DNA from: Chloroflexota bacterium | GTDB taxonomy: Bacteria > Chloroflexota > Anaerolineae > Anaerolineales > Villigracilaceae | Assembly: GCA_016235445.1 (NCBI GenBank) | Contig: JACRLB010000046.1 | Location: 1-64,000, forward strand | Length of the DNA stretch: 64,000 nt | Direction: 5' to 3' | In this document: positions 42,414-50,904 of the stretch, in pieces | How positions within the stretch are numbered: position 1 is the stretch's first letter | Layout: the number at the start of each line of letters is the position of its first letter | Made by a program: the position numbers and the translations under genes | The notes under the pieces: model-generated | The model's input: only the letters and a program-made list of their open reading frames with translations | The model's database searches: none | What the model was told of the DNA's origin: nothing

Positions 42414-43601
42414 ATGGAATTTGAACAAATCGTCAAGCGGCTCGATTTTTTGGAAAAACAACAACGCGAAAACAAGGAAACCCTTGGCGCGTTAAGCGAA
42501 CGCCTGACCTCCTTTGAAGCGTCGGTCAATGTCGTATCCAAACAGATCAAAACGATCAGCAAACAGGTGACCGATATTGCCCCCGCCACCAAACGCGTGG
42601 AGCAGTTCGAAACCATGCTGACCCGACAGCGCAACGACATCGTCAAGTTGATCGAGGAAAACGAGAAAACCCGCACAAAAGCGGAAAAGGATACAGACAA
42701 ACGAGTCCAGGCCGAATTTACCGAGATCAACAAAACGCTCACTCAGTTGAAAACAGCCACCAATTTAACCGAGATCAAAAAACAACTCAAGGAACGCTCG
42801 GACGAAATCCAGCGCGTGCTCAACAACGTCAGCGATCTCAAGACACGCGTGGAGGATGCCAAACGCTCCAACGAAGATGTTCAACACGCCCTGAAAGCAT
42901 CGGAAGAAACCCGCAAGAACGACCTGAAACGGGTTGCCGATGTTCAAGGTGAATTGACCTCCCTCCGCAAACGCCTGGACGAAAACCGCGAAAAGACCAC
43001 CATCACCGCCGACAGCATTCGCAATGTTGAAAACCGTTTTACAGAATTGATCGCCTCCGAGTTGGAACGCAAGCAAACCCAGACCGCTTTTATCGAACAG
43101 CAGGCCATTGCCCAAATTGACCGTGACCGCGCCTGGAAGGAATGGAAGGAAAAATACGAAGCCTTCCAAAAGGAAGCCGAAAGCCTCGATACCCACGTTC
43201 AAAAATTGGATGAAGCCCTGCGCGGCGCGAAAAAAGCCCAGGAAACCTACCTCGAACTCAACACCAAACTCGAACGCCGCATCAGCGAAGTGACCGAAAT
43301 GCAGCGCCTCGCCGAAGACCGCTTGAGACAGGAATGGGTCAGCTTCAAAGCCGACGATCAAAAACGCTGGACGGGGTACAGCCTGTCCTCCGAAGAAGCC
43401 TTCCGCGATATTCGCAAAGAAGTTCAAAAATATGAAAGCCGCATTACAACCTTGAACGACGCCGCCCAGGTTCTGCAAGACCAAATGCACCAGACAGCCG
43501 ACACAACCGAAAAACAATTGCAGGAAATGATAAACGTGGTGCATGAATGGATGACATCCTACCAGCGCATCATGGGGCATGGGAAGAAGACGAAGAAGTG
43601 A
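42414..43601 (+). CDS. Coiled-coil protein of unknown function
   Basis: The 395-residue protein is almost entirely coiled coil (VKRLDFLEKQQRENKETLGA through KKQLKERSDEIQRVLNNV to AEDRLRQEWVSFKADDQK), without membrane segment, signal peptide or enzymatic motif. The composition (K, E, Q, T rich) suggests a long cytosolic rod, structural or scaffold. GGAG precedes the ATG; TATAAT at 42367-42372 may be its -10 box. A CAGTGAA heptamer array starts right after the stop codon. I do not recognise a specific family. Confidence 0.8.
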   Translation: MEFEQIVKRLDFLEKQQRENKETLGALSERLTSFEASVNVVSKQIKTISKQVTDIAPATKRVEQFETMLTRQRNDIVKLIEENEKTRTKAEKDTDKRVQAEFTEINKTLTQLKTATNLTEIKKQLKERSDEIQRVLNNVSDLKTRVEDAKRSNEDVQHALKASEETRKNDLKRVADVQGELTSLRKRLDENREKTTITADSIRNVENRFTELIASELERKQTQTAFIEQQAIAQIDRDRAWKEWKEKYEAFQKEAESLDTHVQKLDEALRGAKKAQETYLELNTKLERRISEVTEMQRLAEDRLRQEWVSFKADDQKRWTGYSLSSEEAFRDIRKEVQKYESRITTLNDAAQVLQDQMHQTADTTEKQLQEMINVVHEWMTSYQRIMGHGKKTKK

Positions 43602-43602
43602 G

Positions 43603-43923
43603 CAGTGAATAGTTATCAGTGAACAGTGGAGATCGTGATGATTTCCACTGTTTTATTTTCGGTAGTGGCGCGGAATAACTGATGATGATATTGTAGAGAT
43701 AACTTTAGTCGTCTTTTCACGGCAAAAAGCGACTGAAGTCGCTACTACAGAAATCTGTCATTTATTTCATCCCACTGTTTTATTTTCAATTTGCTACCGT
43801 ACATTTTCCTCGTAAAAGACCCTAAAGGTCTTTCTTGCCAATCAGGAATTTGCGAAGGGAATGGAGACCTTTAGGGTTTGGATGTACGGTAGAGAAATTT
43901 ACAAAGTGTGGTTAAATTGAGGC
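43603..43923. repeat. Repeat-filled region upstream of selB
   Basis: Three repeat types occupy this 320-bp gap. CAGTGAA, TAGTTAT, CAGTGAA, CAGTGGA form a heptamer array (43603-43630). TAACTTTAGTCGT ... GCGACTGAAGTCGCTACTAC (43692-43749) is the hairpin pair also at 35266-35318. CTACCGTACAT (about 43792) and ATGTACGGTAG (about 43881) enclose AGACCCTAAAGGTCT-type arms identical to those inside the acyl-CoA synthetase gene. No tRNA-Sec is found here. Confidence 0.7.
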
Positions 43924-45819
43924 ATGAGAGTCATCGGCACAGCAGGCCATGTAGACCACGGCAAATCCACATTAATTGAAGCGCTCACGGGTTCGCATCC
44001 CGACCGCCTCAAAGAAGAGCAAGCCCGCGAGATGACCATCGAACTCGGCTTCGGCTGGCTCACCCTCCCAAACGGCGAAGAAGTCGGCATCGTGGATGTG
44101 CCCGGCCATCGTGATTTCATCGAGAACATGCTTTCAGGCATCAGCGGCATAGACGCCGCCCTGCTCGTCATCGCCGCCGATGAAGGCGTGATGCCGCAAA
44201 CAAAAGAACACCTCGCGATTTTGGATCTCTTGCAGATTCCCGCTGGATTGATCGTCGTGACAAAAACAGACCTCGCCTCCGACTCAGGGTGGCTTGATCT
44301 GCTCGAAGCAGACATTCGCTCCGCTGTGAGCGACACCGCGCTCAAAGACGCGCCCATCGTTAGAGTCTCTGCCAAAACAAAAACAGGGTTCGACAATCTA
44401 ATCTCCCATCTCCAATCTCTCCTCCAAGAAAAACCTGCCCGCCTTGATCTTGGCCGCCCGCGCCTGCCCATTGACCGTGTCTTCAGCATGAGCGGATTCG
44501 GCACCGTCGTCACTGGCACACTCAGCGACGGACATCTTTCCATCGGCGATGAAGTGGAAATTCTACCCAGCGGATTAAAGGGCAGAGTGCGGGGGCTTCA
44601 AACCCATAAGAAAAAAGAAGAAAGAGCCTTTCCAGGTTCGCGCACGGCAGTCAACATCTCAGGCGTGGACACAGAATCCCTGCGGCGCGGCGATGTGGTC
44701 GTTCGACCGAATCAATACCAGTCCACCCGCAGGATCGATGCGCGTCTTCGTCTGCTCAAAGATATTGACCTGTCCATCAAACATGGCGACGAAGTGAAAT
44801 TCTTCGTCGGCGCGAGTGAGACAATTGCCACCCTGCGCCTGCTTGGAAAAGAAGAACTCAACGCTGGCGAAGAAGGCTGGATTCAGCTTGAACTGCGCGA
44901 GCCGCTCGTCACCGTGCGCGGTGACCGCTACATCCTGCGGCGTCCATCACCCAGTGAAACCCTCGGCGGCGGCGTGGTGATCGACCATCAACCCAAGGGC
45001 AGGCATAAACGTTTCGACGAGAGTGTGCTCAAATCTTTGGAATCCCTTGCGCAAGGCTCGCCCGCCGATGTGCTGTTGGAAGCGGCCATGTCGTTGAACG
45101 CCGCATCGTTGAAAGAAATCGTAACCAAATCTCGCTTGGAAGCATCCACCACAGAAACGGCAATAAAGGAACTGCTGGGCAGTGGTCAACTTGTGCTTTT
45201 GGAAGCGGGCGAACCCAACCCCAAAAGTGACTCGCTTGCCATCGCCCTCCCCCACTGGAACGATCTGCGCGGGCGGGTTGAAAATACTCTCGATGAGTTT
45301 CACAGGCAATTTCGATTAAGACGCGGCATTCCCCGCGAGGAATTGAAAAGCAGGCTCAAACTCACGCCGCGTATTTTCAACGCCATCATCAACAGGCTGA
45401 TTGCCGATCACGTGATCACTGATCACTCTCTTTGGATTGCAAAAGCCGGGCATGAGATTCTCTTCCATGGGGCCGAGCAGGCCAGGGTCGAGGAAATGAT
45501 GCGAAGGTTTGCGAAGAGTCCATATGCCACACCCAGCGTCAAGGAATGCCAGGCCGAGGCTGGCGTGGAAATCGTCAACGCGTTGATCGAAACGGGCAGG
45601 CTGATTGCAGTCTCGCAGGATGTCATCTTCCGCAAACAGGATTATGATGAGATGGTCGAAAAAATAAAAGCCGCCATTCGACAAAATGGGCAGGTGACGC
45701 TTGGCGAAGTGCGCGACATGCTGGATACGACCAGAAAATATATTCAGGCGTTATTGGAGCATTTGGATTCCATCGGAGTGACCATGCGCGAAGGGGATGC
45801 CAGAAAGTTGAGAACATAA
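43924..45819 (+). CDS. selB: Selenocysteine-specific elongation factor SelB
   Basis: The 631-residue protein is a translational GTPase: G1 in GTAGHVDHGKST (residues 5-16), the switch region KEEQAREMTIELGFGW, G3 DVPGHRDF and G4 TKTD. EF-Tu-like beta-barrel domains follow (FSMSGFGTVVTGTL). The C-terminal 190 residues are winged-helix repeats (LRRGIPREELKSRLKLTPRI, then GQVTLGEVRDMLDTTRKYI), the SECIS-binding part that EF-Tu lacks. It brings Sec-tRNA to UGA codons marked by a SECIS hairpin. The length is normal for SelB. It overlaps the SRAP gene by 1 nt (TAATG). selA, selC and selD are not in the window, so they must be elsewhere if the system works. Confidence 0.93.
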   Translation: MRVIGTAGHVDHGKSTLIEALTGSHPDRLKEEQAREMTIELGFGWLTLPNGEEVGIVDVPGHRDFIENMLSGISGIDAALLVIAADEGVMPQTKEHLAILDLLQIPAGLIVVTKTDLASDSGWLDLLEADIRSAVSDTALKDAPIVRVSAKTKTGFDNLISHLQSLLQEKPARLDLGRPRLPIDRVFSMSGFGTVVTGTLSDGHLSIGDEVEILPSGLKGRVRGLQTHKKKEERAFPGSRTAVNISGVDTESLRRGDVVVRPNQYQSTRRIDARLRLLKDIDLSIKHGDEVKFFVGASETIATLRLLGKEELNAGEEGWIQLELREPLVTVRGDRYILRRPSPSETLGGGVVIDHQPKGRHKRFDESVLKSLESLAQGSPADVLLEAAMSLNAASLKEIVTKSRLEASTTETAIKELLGSGQLVLLEAGEPNPKSDSLAIALPHWNDLRGRVENTLDEFHRQFRLRRGIPREELKSRLKLTPRIFNAIINRLIADHVITDHSLWIAKAGHEILFHGAEQARVEEMMRRFAKSPYATPSVKECQAEAGVEIVNALIETGRLIAVSQDVIFRKQDYDEMVEKIKAAIRQNGQVTLGEVRDMLDTTRKYIQALLEHLDSIGVTMREGDARKLRT

Positions 45820-46490
45820 TGTGCGGACGTTTTACACTTACCGTTAACCCAGCCGAATTACAAGATGCCTTTGGAGATTTCATTTTTCCAAATCAATTCG
45901 CGCCGCGTTTTAATATCGCCCCATCCCAGCCCGTGCTTGCCATCCCGAACGATGCGAAGAACAAAGCCGATTTTTTTTCATGGGGTTTAATTCCATCCTG
46001 GTCCAAAGACCCAACCATCGCAAACCGCCTCATCAACGCGCGCGGCGAAACCATCGCAGAAAAACCGTCCTTTCGGGGCGGCTTCAAATACAAACGTTGC
46101 CTCATCCCCGCCGATGGATTTTACGAATGGAAAGCTCAGGGCGGCGAAAAAACCAAAGTCCCCTACTTCATCCACATGAAAGACCGCCAGCCTTTCGCCT
46201 TCGCAGGCCTGTGGGATGAATGGCGCTCGCCCGACGGCGGCACACTGCTCACCTGCACCATCATCACCACCGAACCCAACGAATTGATGGCGACTCTGCA
46301 CAACCGGATGCCCGTGATTTTAGATCAAAAGGATTACGAGCAATGGCTGGACGCCGCGCCTCAGACTCCCGAACGCCTGCTCCCGCTCATCAAGCCTTTC
46401 CCCGCTGACAAAATGTCCGCCTACGCCGTTTCAACCCTCGTCAACAAACCCGGCAATGACCGCCCCGAATGCGTTGTGCCTTTGTCATAA
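45819..46490 (+). CDS. SRAP domain protein (YedK/HMCES-like)
   Basis: The 223-residue protein begins MCGRFTLT, placing the catalytic Cys2 at the mature N-terminus. It has the SRAP signatures APRFNIAPSQPVLAI, WGLIPSW, NARGETIAEKPSF and the PADGFYEWK and LHNRMPVIL motifs. SRAP proteins bind abasic sites in single-stranded DNA and form a covalent thiazolidine crosslink through Cys2. It is coupled to selB by TAATG, although no functional link between the two is known. Confidence 0.95.
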   Translation: MCGRFTLTVNPAELQDAFGDFIFPNQFAPRFNIAPSQPVLAIPNDAKNKADFFSWGLIPSWSKDPTIANRLINARGETIAEKPSFRGGFKYKRCLIPADGFYEWKAQGGEKTKVPYFIHMKDRQPFAFAGLWDEWRSPDGGTLLTCTIITTEPNELMATLHNRMPVILDQKDYEQWLDAAPQTPERLLPLIKPFPADKMSAYAVSTLVNKPGNDRPECVVPLS

Positions 46491-46493
46491 TTG

Positions 46494-46534
46494 ATAACTC
46501 TGGAGTCCATCAGCAAGCTGATGGACTCCAGAGT
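46494..46534. terminator. Hairpin between SRAP and MFS genes
   Basis: ACTCTGGAGTCCATCAGC and GCTGATGGACTCCAGAGT are perfect inverted arms around AA. No T-run follows, so it may be a repeat rather than a terminator; related CTGGAGT..GCTGATGGA words occur near 59153-59185. Confidence 0.5.
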
Positions 46535-46548
46535 AGTACACAAAAAAC

Positions 46549-47832
46549 ATGCGCCCACTAAAAAACTGGTTGGTTGTTCACTTCCCCGCCCTTTCCTCGC
46601 GTGATTATGTCCTGTTCCTGATCGGTCAATTCGTCTCCGTCATTGGCACGTGGATGCAGGCCACAGCCCTGCCCTATCTTGCCTATCGCATCTCCGGCCG
46701 CCCGCTGGATTTGGGCCTCATCGGATTCTCGAACACCCTGCCCACTTTGTTATTTGCGCTTCCTGCGGGCGTGCTCGTCGAACGCTGGGACAAACGCAAA
46801 ACGGTTATTCTGTTTCAAGCCATCATGTCCATTCAGGCGTTTGGGCTGGCGTATCTTGCATACACAAATCAAATTCAGATTTGGCATATAGTCACCCTGG
46901 CATTTTTCTACGGCTCGGCTGTCGCCGTGGAAGTGACCGCCCGCCAGGCAATGCTCATCGAACTGGCGGGGCGCGAATCTCTGCCCAGCGCCATCGCCCT
47001 GCAAACCACCGCTTTCAACCTTGGGCGTGTGCTTGGTCCGCTCAGCGCCGCGTGGTTGATCTCTGCCACAGGCAGTGAAGGCAGTGTCTTTTTGGTGAAT
47101 GGGATCAGTTTCATCTTCGTGATCGCGGGACTGTTTTTGGCGAGGACCAGGTTCAAGACCCGCACTGAGCGAAGTCGAAGTCTCGAGAATGAAGCGAATC
47201 CATCCCAGGGCATGGGCAGTGAATTCAGGGAAGGGCTTGTCTACATCAGGCGCAATGCGGTGGTGTTGTCTGCCATCTTAATGTCTGCTTTGCTGGGATT
47301 CTTCGGTATCCCATTGCTTCAACAACTGCCCGCTCTTGCCCGCGATGTATTAAGAACTGCGCTGGATACAGAATCCCTGATCGCGGCGCGAACAAGCAGT
47401 TTATATACCGCCCAGGGAGTTGGGGCCGTGCTGGCGGCTTTTATGGTGGCGTATCTCAGCTCGGCAAACAAAAGCAAAATGCTGTTGTGGGGGCAGGCGG
47501 CTTTTATTTTCCCGGTCATTGCACTGGGCGTTACAGCAAAAATGAATCTTGATTTGGTATTGCTGGCTTTCATCGGCTGGGGAACGGTGACGCAACTGGT
47601 GACCATGAATACGATGATCCAGATGCAGGTGCCAAACGATCTGCGCGGACGGGTATTCAGCATCTACTTTTGGGCATTGCAGGGAGTGGCTCCATTTGGA
47701 AGCATTATGATCGGGTGGATCGCGCAAACCTGGAATGTGCAAACCGCCATCGTAGCAGGCGGGACGATCTGCCTGCTCGGCATCGCATTCGTGAGGCTGA
47801 TATTTATGCAAAGGAAGCAAACATCGGCTTAA
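46549..47832 (+). CDS. MFS transporter
   Basis: The 427-residue protein has about twelve membrane segments and the first-loop MFS motif region (PAGVLVERWDKRKTVI). The pattern (SRDYVLFLIGQFVSVIGTWMQ) matches the enterobactin exporter/EntS-like group of efflux proteins. The substrate is unknown. In the central loop, RTERSRSLENEANPSQG is partly encoded by CACTGAGCGAAGTCGAAGTC, a dispersed palindromic word, another in-frame repeat. Confidence 0.9.
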   Translation: MRPLKNWLVVHFPALSSRDYVLFLIGQFVSVIGTWMQATALPYLAYRISGRPLDLGLIGFSNTLPTLLFALPAGVLVERWDKRKTVILFQAIMSIQAFGLAYLAYTNQIQIWHIVTLAFFYGSAVAVEVTARQAMLIELAGRESLPSAIALQTTAFNLGRVLGPLSAAWLISATGSEGSVFLVNGISFIFVIAGLFLARTRFKTRTERSRSLENEANPSQGMGSEFREGLVYIRRNAVVLSAILMSALLGFFGIPLLQQLPALARDVLRTALDTESLIAARTSSLYTAQGVGAVLAAFMVAYLSSANKSKMLLWGQAAFIFPVIALGVTAKMNLDLVLLAFIGWGTVTQLVTMNTMIQMQVPNDLRGRVFSIYFWALQGVAPFGSIMIGWIAQTWNVQTAIVAGGTICLLGIAFVRLIFMQRKQTSA

Positions 47833-47859
47833 GGCAGGATAAGTCTTTCCCTGCCCTGC

Positions 47860-47889
47860 TTGACTTCGATTTTTTGCCCATGTTATGAT
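47860..47889 (+). promoter_or_regulatory. Promoter of the LysM-M23 peptidase gene
   Basis: TTGACT (47860-47865) and TATGAT (47884-47889) are 18 bp apart. Transcription would start near 47896, which argues against the upstream ATGs at 47885 and 47888 as translation starts. Confidence 0.6.
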
Positions 47890-47962
47890 GAAAAATATGC
47901 AAAACAACTTCAAGGAAGATGTTCCGAACCCTGCCGAAAATGGCAAAAAAAAGGAACAGGCC

Positions 47963-49108
47963 ATGACAGATACTCCCCTGCCGCAACGCGGTTTTCTAAG
48001 CCGCTGGATGAGCGGCCTTGTGGATATGGGGCTGGGTGAACCGCTTTTAAGAATTGGCACAAACCTGCTTTCGATCATTGCGATTGGAATCGTAATTGCG
48101 CTCGTGCAGGGGTTTTTCCGTCAGATGGAAAATCCACTTTCAGAAAACAGCGGGCAGGCGCCAGGTCCAGCCGAGAGCGCGGGTGTGGATTCTATCCCTG
48201 CCCCGGGGTTGAACATCCCCATCCTCGATGGAATTTCGCGCTCTGCCCAAATCCATACCAACATCCCCAGCCGCCCGCGCGAAGAAATCAGCATTTATAC
48301 AGTGCAGGATGGCGATACGGTTTTTGGCATTGCAGAAAAATTTGGTTTGGAACCAGAGACGGTTTTGTGGGGGAATTATGAAGTCCTGTTGGACGACCCG
48401 CATTCACTGCGGCCCGGGCAGGAGTTGAATATTCTCCCTGTGAATGGCGTCTATTGGCAATGGCTGGGCGGGCTGACTTTTGGTTCGTGGGCTGAATTCT
48501 ACGGTGTGACCGCCGCAGATATTATTGAATTTCCCGGCAACAATATTGACGCCAAATCCATTGGTGATTATGAAAATGCAAATATCCCGGTGGAAACGTG
48601 GCTCATCATCCCGAACGGCGAAAGGGATTTTGTAAGTTGGAGCGCCCCGCTCGGTGTGACGCGCGAAAACCCCGCCTCGGCGCGGGTGCTTGGCGCGGGC
48701 GCATGTGATCCCGTCAACGGCGGCGCGGTTGGGTACGGGTATTACGTCTACCCTACCAACAAGCATTATCTCTCTGGCTTTGATTATTCTGAGAAGACAA
48801 ATCACTATGGCATCGACCTTGCAGGCAATGAAGGCGAAGGTGTGTACGCGGCAGATGCGGGCGTGATCGTCTACGCAGGCTGGAATGATTACGGTTACGG
48901 CAATATGATTATGATCGACCACGGCAATGGTTTCCAATCTTTGTACGCGCATTTGAACGCCCTCAACGTCGGCTGTGGGCAAAGTGTTGGGCAGGGCGAA
49001 GGGATAGGCGCGGTTGGCTCCACGGGCCGTTCCTCCGGGCCGCATTTGCATTTCGAGTTGATGGCAGGCGCAAAAGTGAATCCCTGGGATTATTTACCGC
49101 CGCCATAA
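47963..49108 (+). CDS. LysM-M23 peptidoglycan endopeptidase-like protein
   Basis: From ATG 47963 (AAGGA 7 nt upstream) the protein has 381 residues. A membrane segment (LLSIIAIGIVIALVQGFF) anchors it. A LysM-like region follows (YTVQDGDTVFGIAEKFGLEP, then LRPGQELNILP) and the C-terminus is an M23 domain: HYGIDLAGNEGEGVYA holds the first zinc-ligand His and Asp, and GPHLHFEL the HxH ligands. It should cleave peptidoglycan cross-links outside the membrane, or act as a scaffold. A longer frame from 47885 exists but overlaps the promoter. Confidence 0.88.
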   Translation: MTDTPLPQRGFLSRWMSGLVDMGLGEPLLRIGTNLLSIIAIGIVIALVQGFFRQMENPLSENSGQAPGPAESAGVDSIPAPGLNIPILDGISRSAQIHTNIPSRPREEISIYTVQDGDTVFGIAEKFGLEPETVLWGNYEVLLDDPHSLRPGQELNILPVNGVYWQWLGGLTFGSWAEFYGVTAADIIEFPGNNIDAKSIGDYENANIPVETWLIIPNGERDFVSWSAPLGVTRENPASARVLGAGACDPVNGGAVGYGYYVYPTNKHYLSGFDYSEKTNHYGIDLAGNEGEGVYAADAGVIVYAGWNDYGYGNMIMIDHGNGFQSLYAHLNALNVGCGQSVGQGEGIGAVGSTGRSSGPHLHFELMAGAKVNPWDYLPPP

Positions 49109-49143
49109 TACTTGTGTATGCAAAGGTTTCAGCATTCCCCTTT

Positions 49144-49240
49144 TCCCTCACCCCAAGTATGAAGACTTTTCGCCGTGTCGACTCCCCCCTCTCCCTGAGG
49201 GACGTGTGCCCGTAAGGGTAGAGGGCAGGGTGAGGGGTTT
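49144..49240. repeat. Family A palindrome copy 4 (degenerate)
   Basis: CCCTCACCCCAAG at the left and GGCAGGGTGAGGGG at the right are inverted, with CCCCCCTCTCCCTGAGGGA and CCCGTAAGGGTAGAGGG inside. It lies between the peptidase and tRNA-Val. Confidence 0.65.
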
Positions 49241-49282
49241 TCACAGCCCAGCGAACAATCTACCTCCCCCGGTCGCTTTCCT

Positions 49283-49356
49283 GGTCGCATAGTTCAGCTG
49301 GTTAGAACATTCGGTTCACATCCGAAAGGTCACAGGTTCGAGTCCTGTTGCGACCA
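49283..49356 (+). tRNA. tRNA-Val (anticodon CAC)
   Basis: A full cloverleaf can be folded: acceptor GGTCGCA with TGCGACC, D stem GTTC/GAAC, anticodon stem TTCGG/CCGAA with loop TTCACAT (anticodon CAC), variable AGGTC and T arm ACAGG-TTCGAGT-CCTGT. Discriminator base A; CCA is not encoded. A terminator follows 2 nt later. Confidence 0.96.
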
Positions 49357-49357
49357 C

Positions 49358-49386
49358 AAAAAAACTGCCTTTCGGCAGTTTTTTTT
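49358..49386 (+). terminator. Terminator after tRNA-Val
   Basis: AAAACTGCC and GGCAGTTTT pair around TTTC, preceded by A-run and followed by eight T, a textbook intrinsic terminator. Confidence 0.9.
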
Positions 49387-49391
49387 ATTTT

Positions 49392-49534
49392 GGGAGTGGC
49401 TAAAAGAATGGGCTAAAAAAACCTCTCACCACGAATATCACAGAGTACACAGAGATTTCTAAGAGTTTTTCTCTGTGACCTCCGTGTGCTCCGTGGTTAA
49501 ATCTTTTGGCAAGCCCACTACATTAGCCACTCCC
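49392..49534. mobile_element. MITE-like element with GGGAGTGGCTAA ends
   Basis: Ends GGGAGTGGCTAA (49392-49403) and TTAGCCACTCCC (49523-49534) are perfect 12-bp inverted repeats, continued by TGGGCT / AGCCCA. The interior is a large palindrome of CACCACGAATATCACAGAG and CTCCGTGTGCTCCGTGGT. It is 143 bp long and encodes nothing. Confidence 0.8.
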
Positions 49535-49883
49535 TTTATTTTCGATCTCCCAAAAACCAAACGAATATATACTGTGCGCGGTTACAAACTGCGGTTTTCT
49601 GCCGCCGTTTCGCGGGGATAAATCCCCTGCTCAGTACATAAAAGTCCGCTAAAGCGGACTCACAGTCGACTTCAACGTACTGCCCGCCGAATCTCTGTTG
49701 AACAAAAGCGCAGTTCATGACCGCGCCCAATATAAATGCAAATTTTTTCGTGTTGTTCGCCCAATTTGCGTAATTTGCGTTAAAAGGTTTCGATCTATTG
49801 CACAGAGTCTACACATGAGCCAAATCTCATATTTTCATAAGAATTCGGTTTCCTGTTGAATTCTCTTTTATAATCAACCCACA
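49535..49883. promoter_or_regulatory. Intergenic region before the sigma factor gene
   Basis: The left part has AAGTCCGCTAAAGCGGACTC (about 49648), a hairpin related to the clusters at 17440-17846, plus CTGCTCAGTACAT. The right part has TATAAT at 49868-49873, only 10 bp before the sigma factor ATG, suggesting a very short or absent leader. No gene is convincing. Confidence 0.5.
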
Positions 49884-50522
49884 ATGACAACTCGGACAAA
49901 CGAAAACTGGCTGGCAGACCTGAGAGACACGGGCGAAAACCACACCGAAGCATTAAATGACCTGCGCGAAATTATCCAAAAAGGCCTGCCTTACGCGCTC
50001 TCCCGCTGGCTCTCCTCCGACGACCCGCTCTTTCAACCGCTTGTCGAAGAAGTGACCCAGGAAACCCTTTTGCGCGTACTCGACCAACTCGGCACCTTTG
50101 AAGGCCGCAGTCTCTTCACCACCTGGGTACACAAAATCGCCATTCGGATTGCGCTGACCGAACTGCGCCGCAAACGCTGGCGGGACGCCTCCCTCGACGA
50201 GTTGACAGAAAACGAAGACGCTCCCCCTCCCCCCGGCCTGCTCGCTGACCCCCAGGCATCTCCCGAAACCTCAGCAGAACGCAAAGACATGCTCGTCCGC
50301 GTCCGGCGCATCCTGGAAGAGGAACTCACTCCAAAACAGCGCGAAGCCCTCGTTCTGCTCAGCCTTCAAGATGTACCCATGGAAGAAGCCGCCAAACGCA
50401 TGAAAACCAACCGCAACGCGCTTTACAAACTTCTGCATGATGCCCGTCTGCGGCTCAAAAGACGCCTCGCCCTCGAAGAACTCACCCCACAGGATTTATT
50501 ATCCGCCTTCGAACAAAAGTAA
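49884..50522 (+). CDS. RNA polymerase sigma-70-family (ECF-type) sigma factor
   Basis: The 212-residue protein has region 2 (VEEVTQETLLRVLDQLGTFEGRSLFTTWVHKIAIRIALTEL in outline, with the FTTWVHKIA promoter-melting motif) and region 4 (LTPKQREALVLLSLQDVP, then helix-turn-helix EEAAKRMKTNRNALYKLLHD). It directs RNA polymerase to a set of target promoters. A zinc-finger anti-sigma gene follows after about 33 nt. The targets are unknown; the secreted metallopeptidase genes just downstream are candidates. Confidence 0.93.
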   Translation: MTTRTNENWLADLRDTGENHTEALNDLREIIQKGLPYALSRWLSSDDPLFQPLVEEVTQETLLRVLDQLGTFEGRSLFTTWVHKIAIRIALTELRRKRWRDASLDELTENEDAPPPPGLLADPQASPETSAERKDMLVRVRRILEEELTPKQREALVLLSLQDVPMEEAAKRMKTNRNALYKLLHDARLRLKRRLALEELTPQDLLSAFEQK

Positions 50523-50555
50523 GATTAATATTTGATTAATCGTCACATTTATATA

Positions 50556-50855
50556 ATGAACACAAAAAAAATTATTCAACACATTCAACATACTTTTAAT
50601 CCACAGAAAGAAAAAATGGAACTCAAAGACGAGGTTGTACTTAAGTTCCTGCGCGTACTCGAAAACGCCCGCGAAGAAGAACTATCCTGCGGAGAGATGT
50701 ACGCCCGCCTCGATCAATTCGTGGAAAGCGAAGTCCAGGCCAAAGATGCAGACAAGATCACCCCGCTCATTCAGGAACACCTGGACATGTGTCCCGAATG
50801 CTGTGAGGAATACGAAGCCCTCCTGGCGATACTGAAAAACACAAAGGAAGTATAA
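50556..50855 (+). CDS. Soluble zinc-finger anti-sigma factor
   Basis: The 99-residue protein carries the ZAS/zf-HC2 pattern: Cys in ELSCGEMYARLDQFVE, then HxxxCxxC in EHLDMCPECCEEYEALL. It has no membrane segment, so it is a cytosolic anti-sigma factor whose zinc site could sense redox or metals directly. ATG 50556 was chosen over an upstream TTG at 50532. It forms an operon with the sigma factor and is followed by a strong terminator. Confidence 0.85.
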   Translation: MNTKKIIQHIQHTFNPQKEKMELKDEVVLKFLRVLENAREEELSCGEMYARLDQFVESEVQAKDADKITPLIQEHLDMCPECCEEYEALLAILKNTKEV

Positions 50856-50890
50856 AAAAAATGACGGGTGAAGAACCCGTCATTTTTTTT
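50853..50890 (+). terminator. Terminator of the sigma/anti-sigma operon
   Basis: AAAAAAAATGACGGGT and ACCCGTCATTTTTTTT pair around GAAGA, right at the anti-sigma stop codon. Confidence 0.92.
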
Positions 50891-50904
50891 ATTAATTCAC
50901 CTTA

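Noticed and set aside
43610-43923. tRNA-Sec (selC) upstream of selB
   Set aside because: No long tRNA with a T-arm word and extended variable arm can be folded here; the hairpins belong to dispersed repeats.
49536-49730. 64-codon minus-strand frame before the sigma factor gene
   Set aside because: It runs through hairpin repeats, with no ribosome site or family resemblance.
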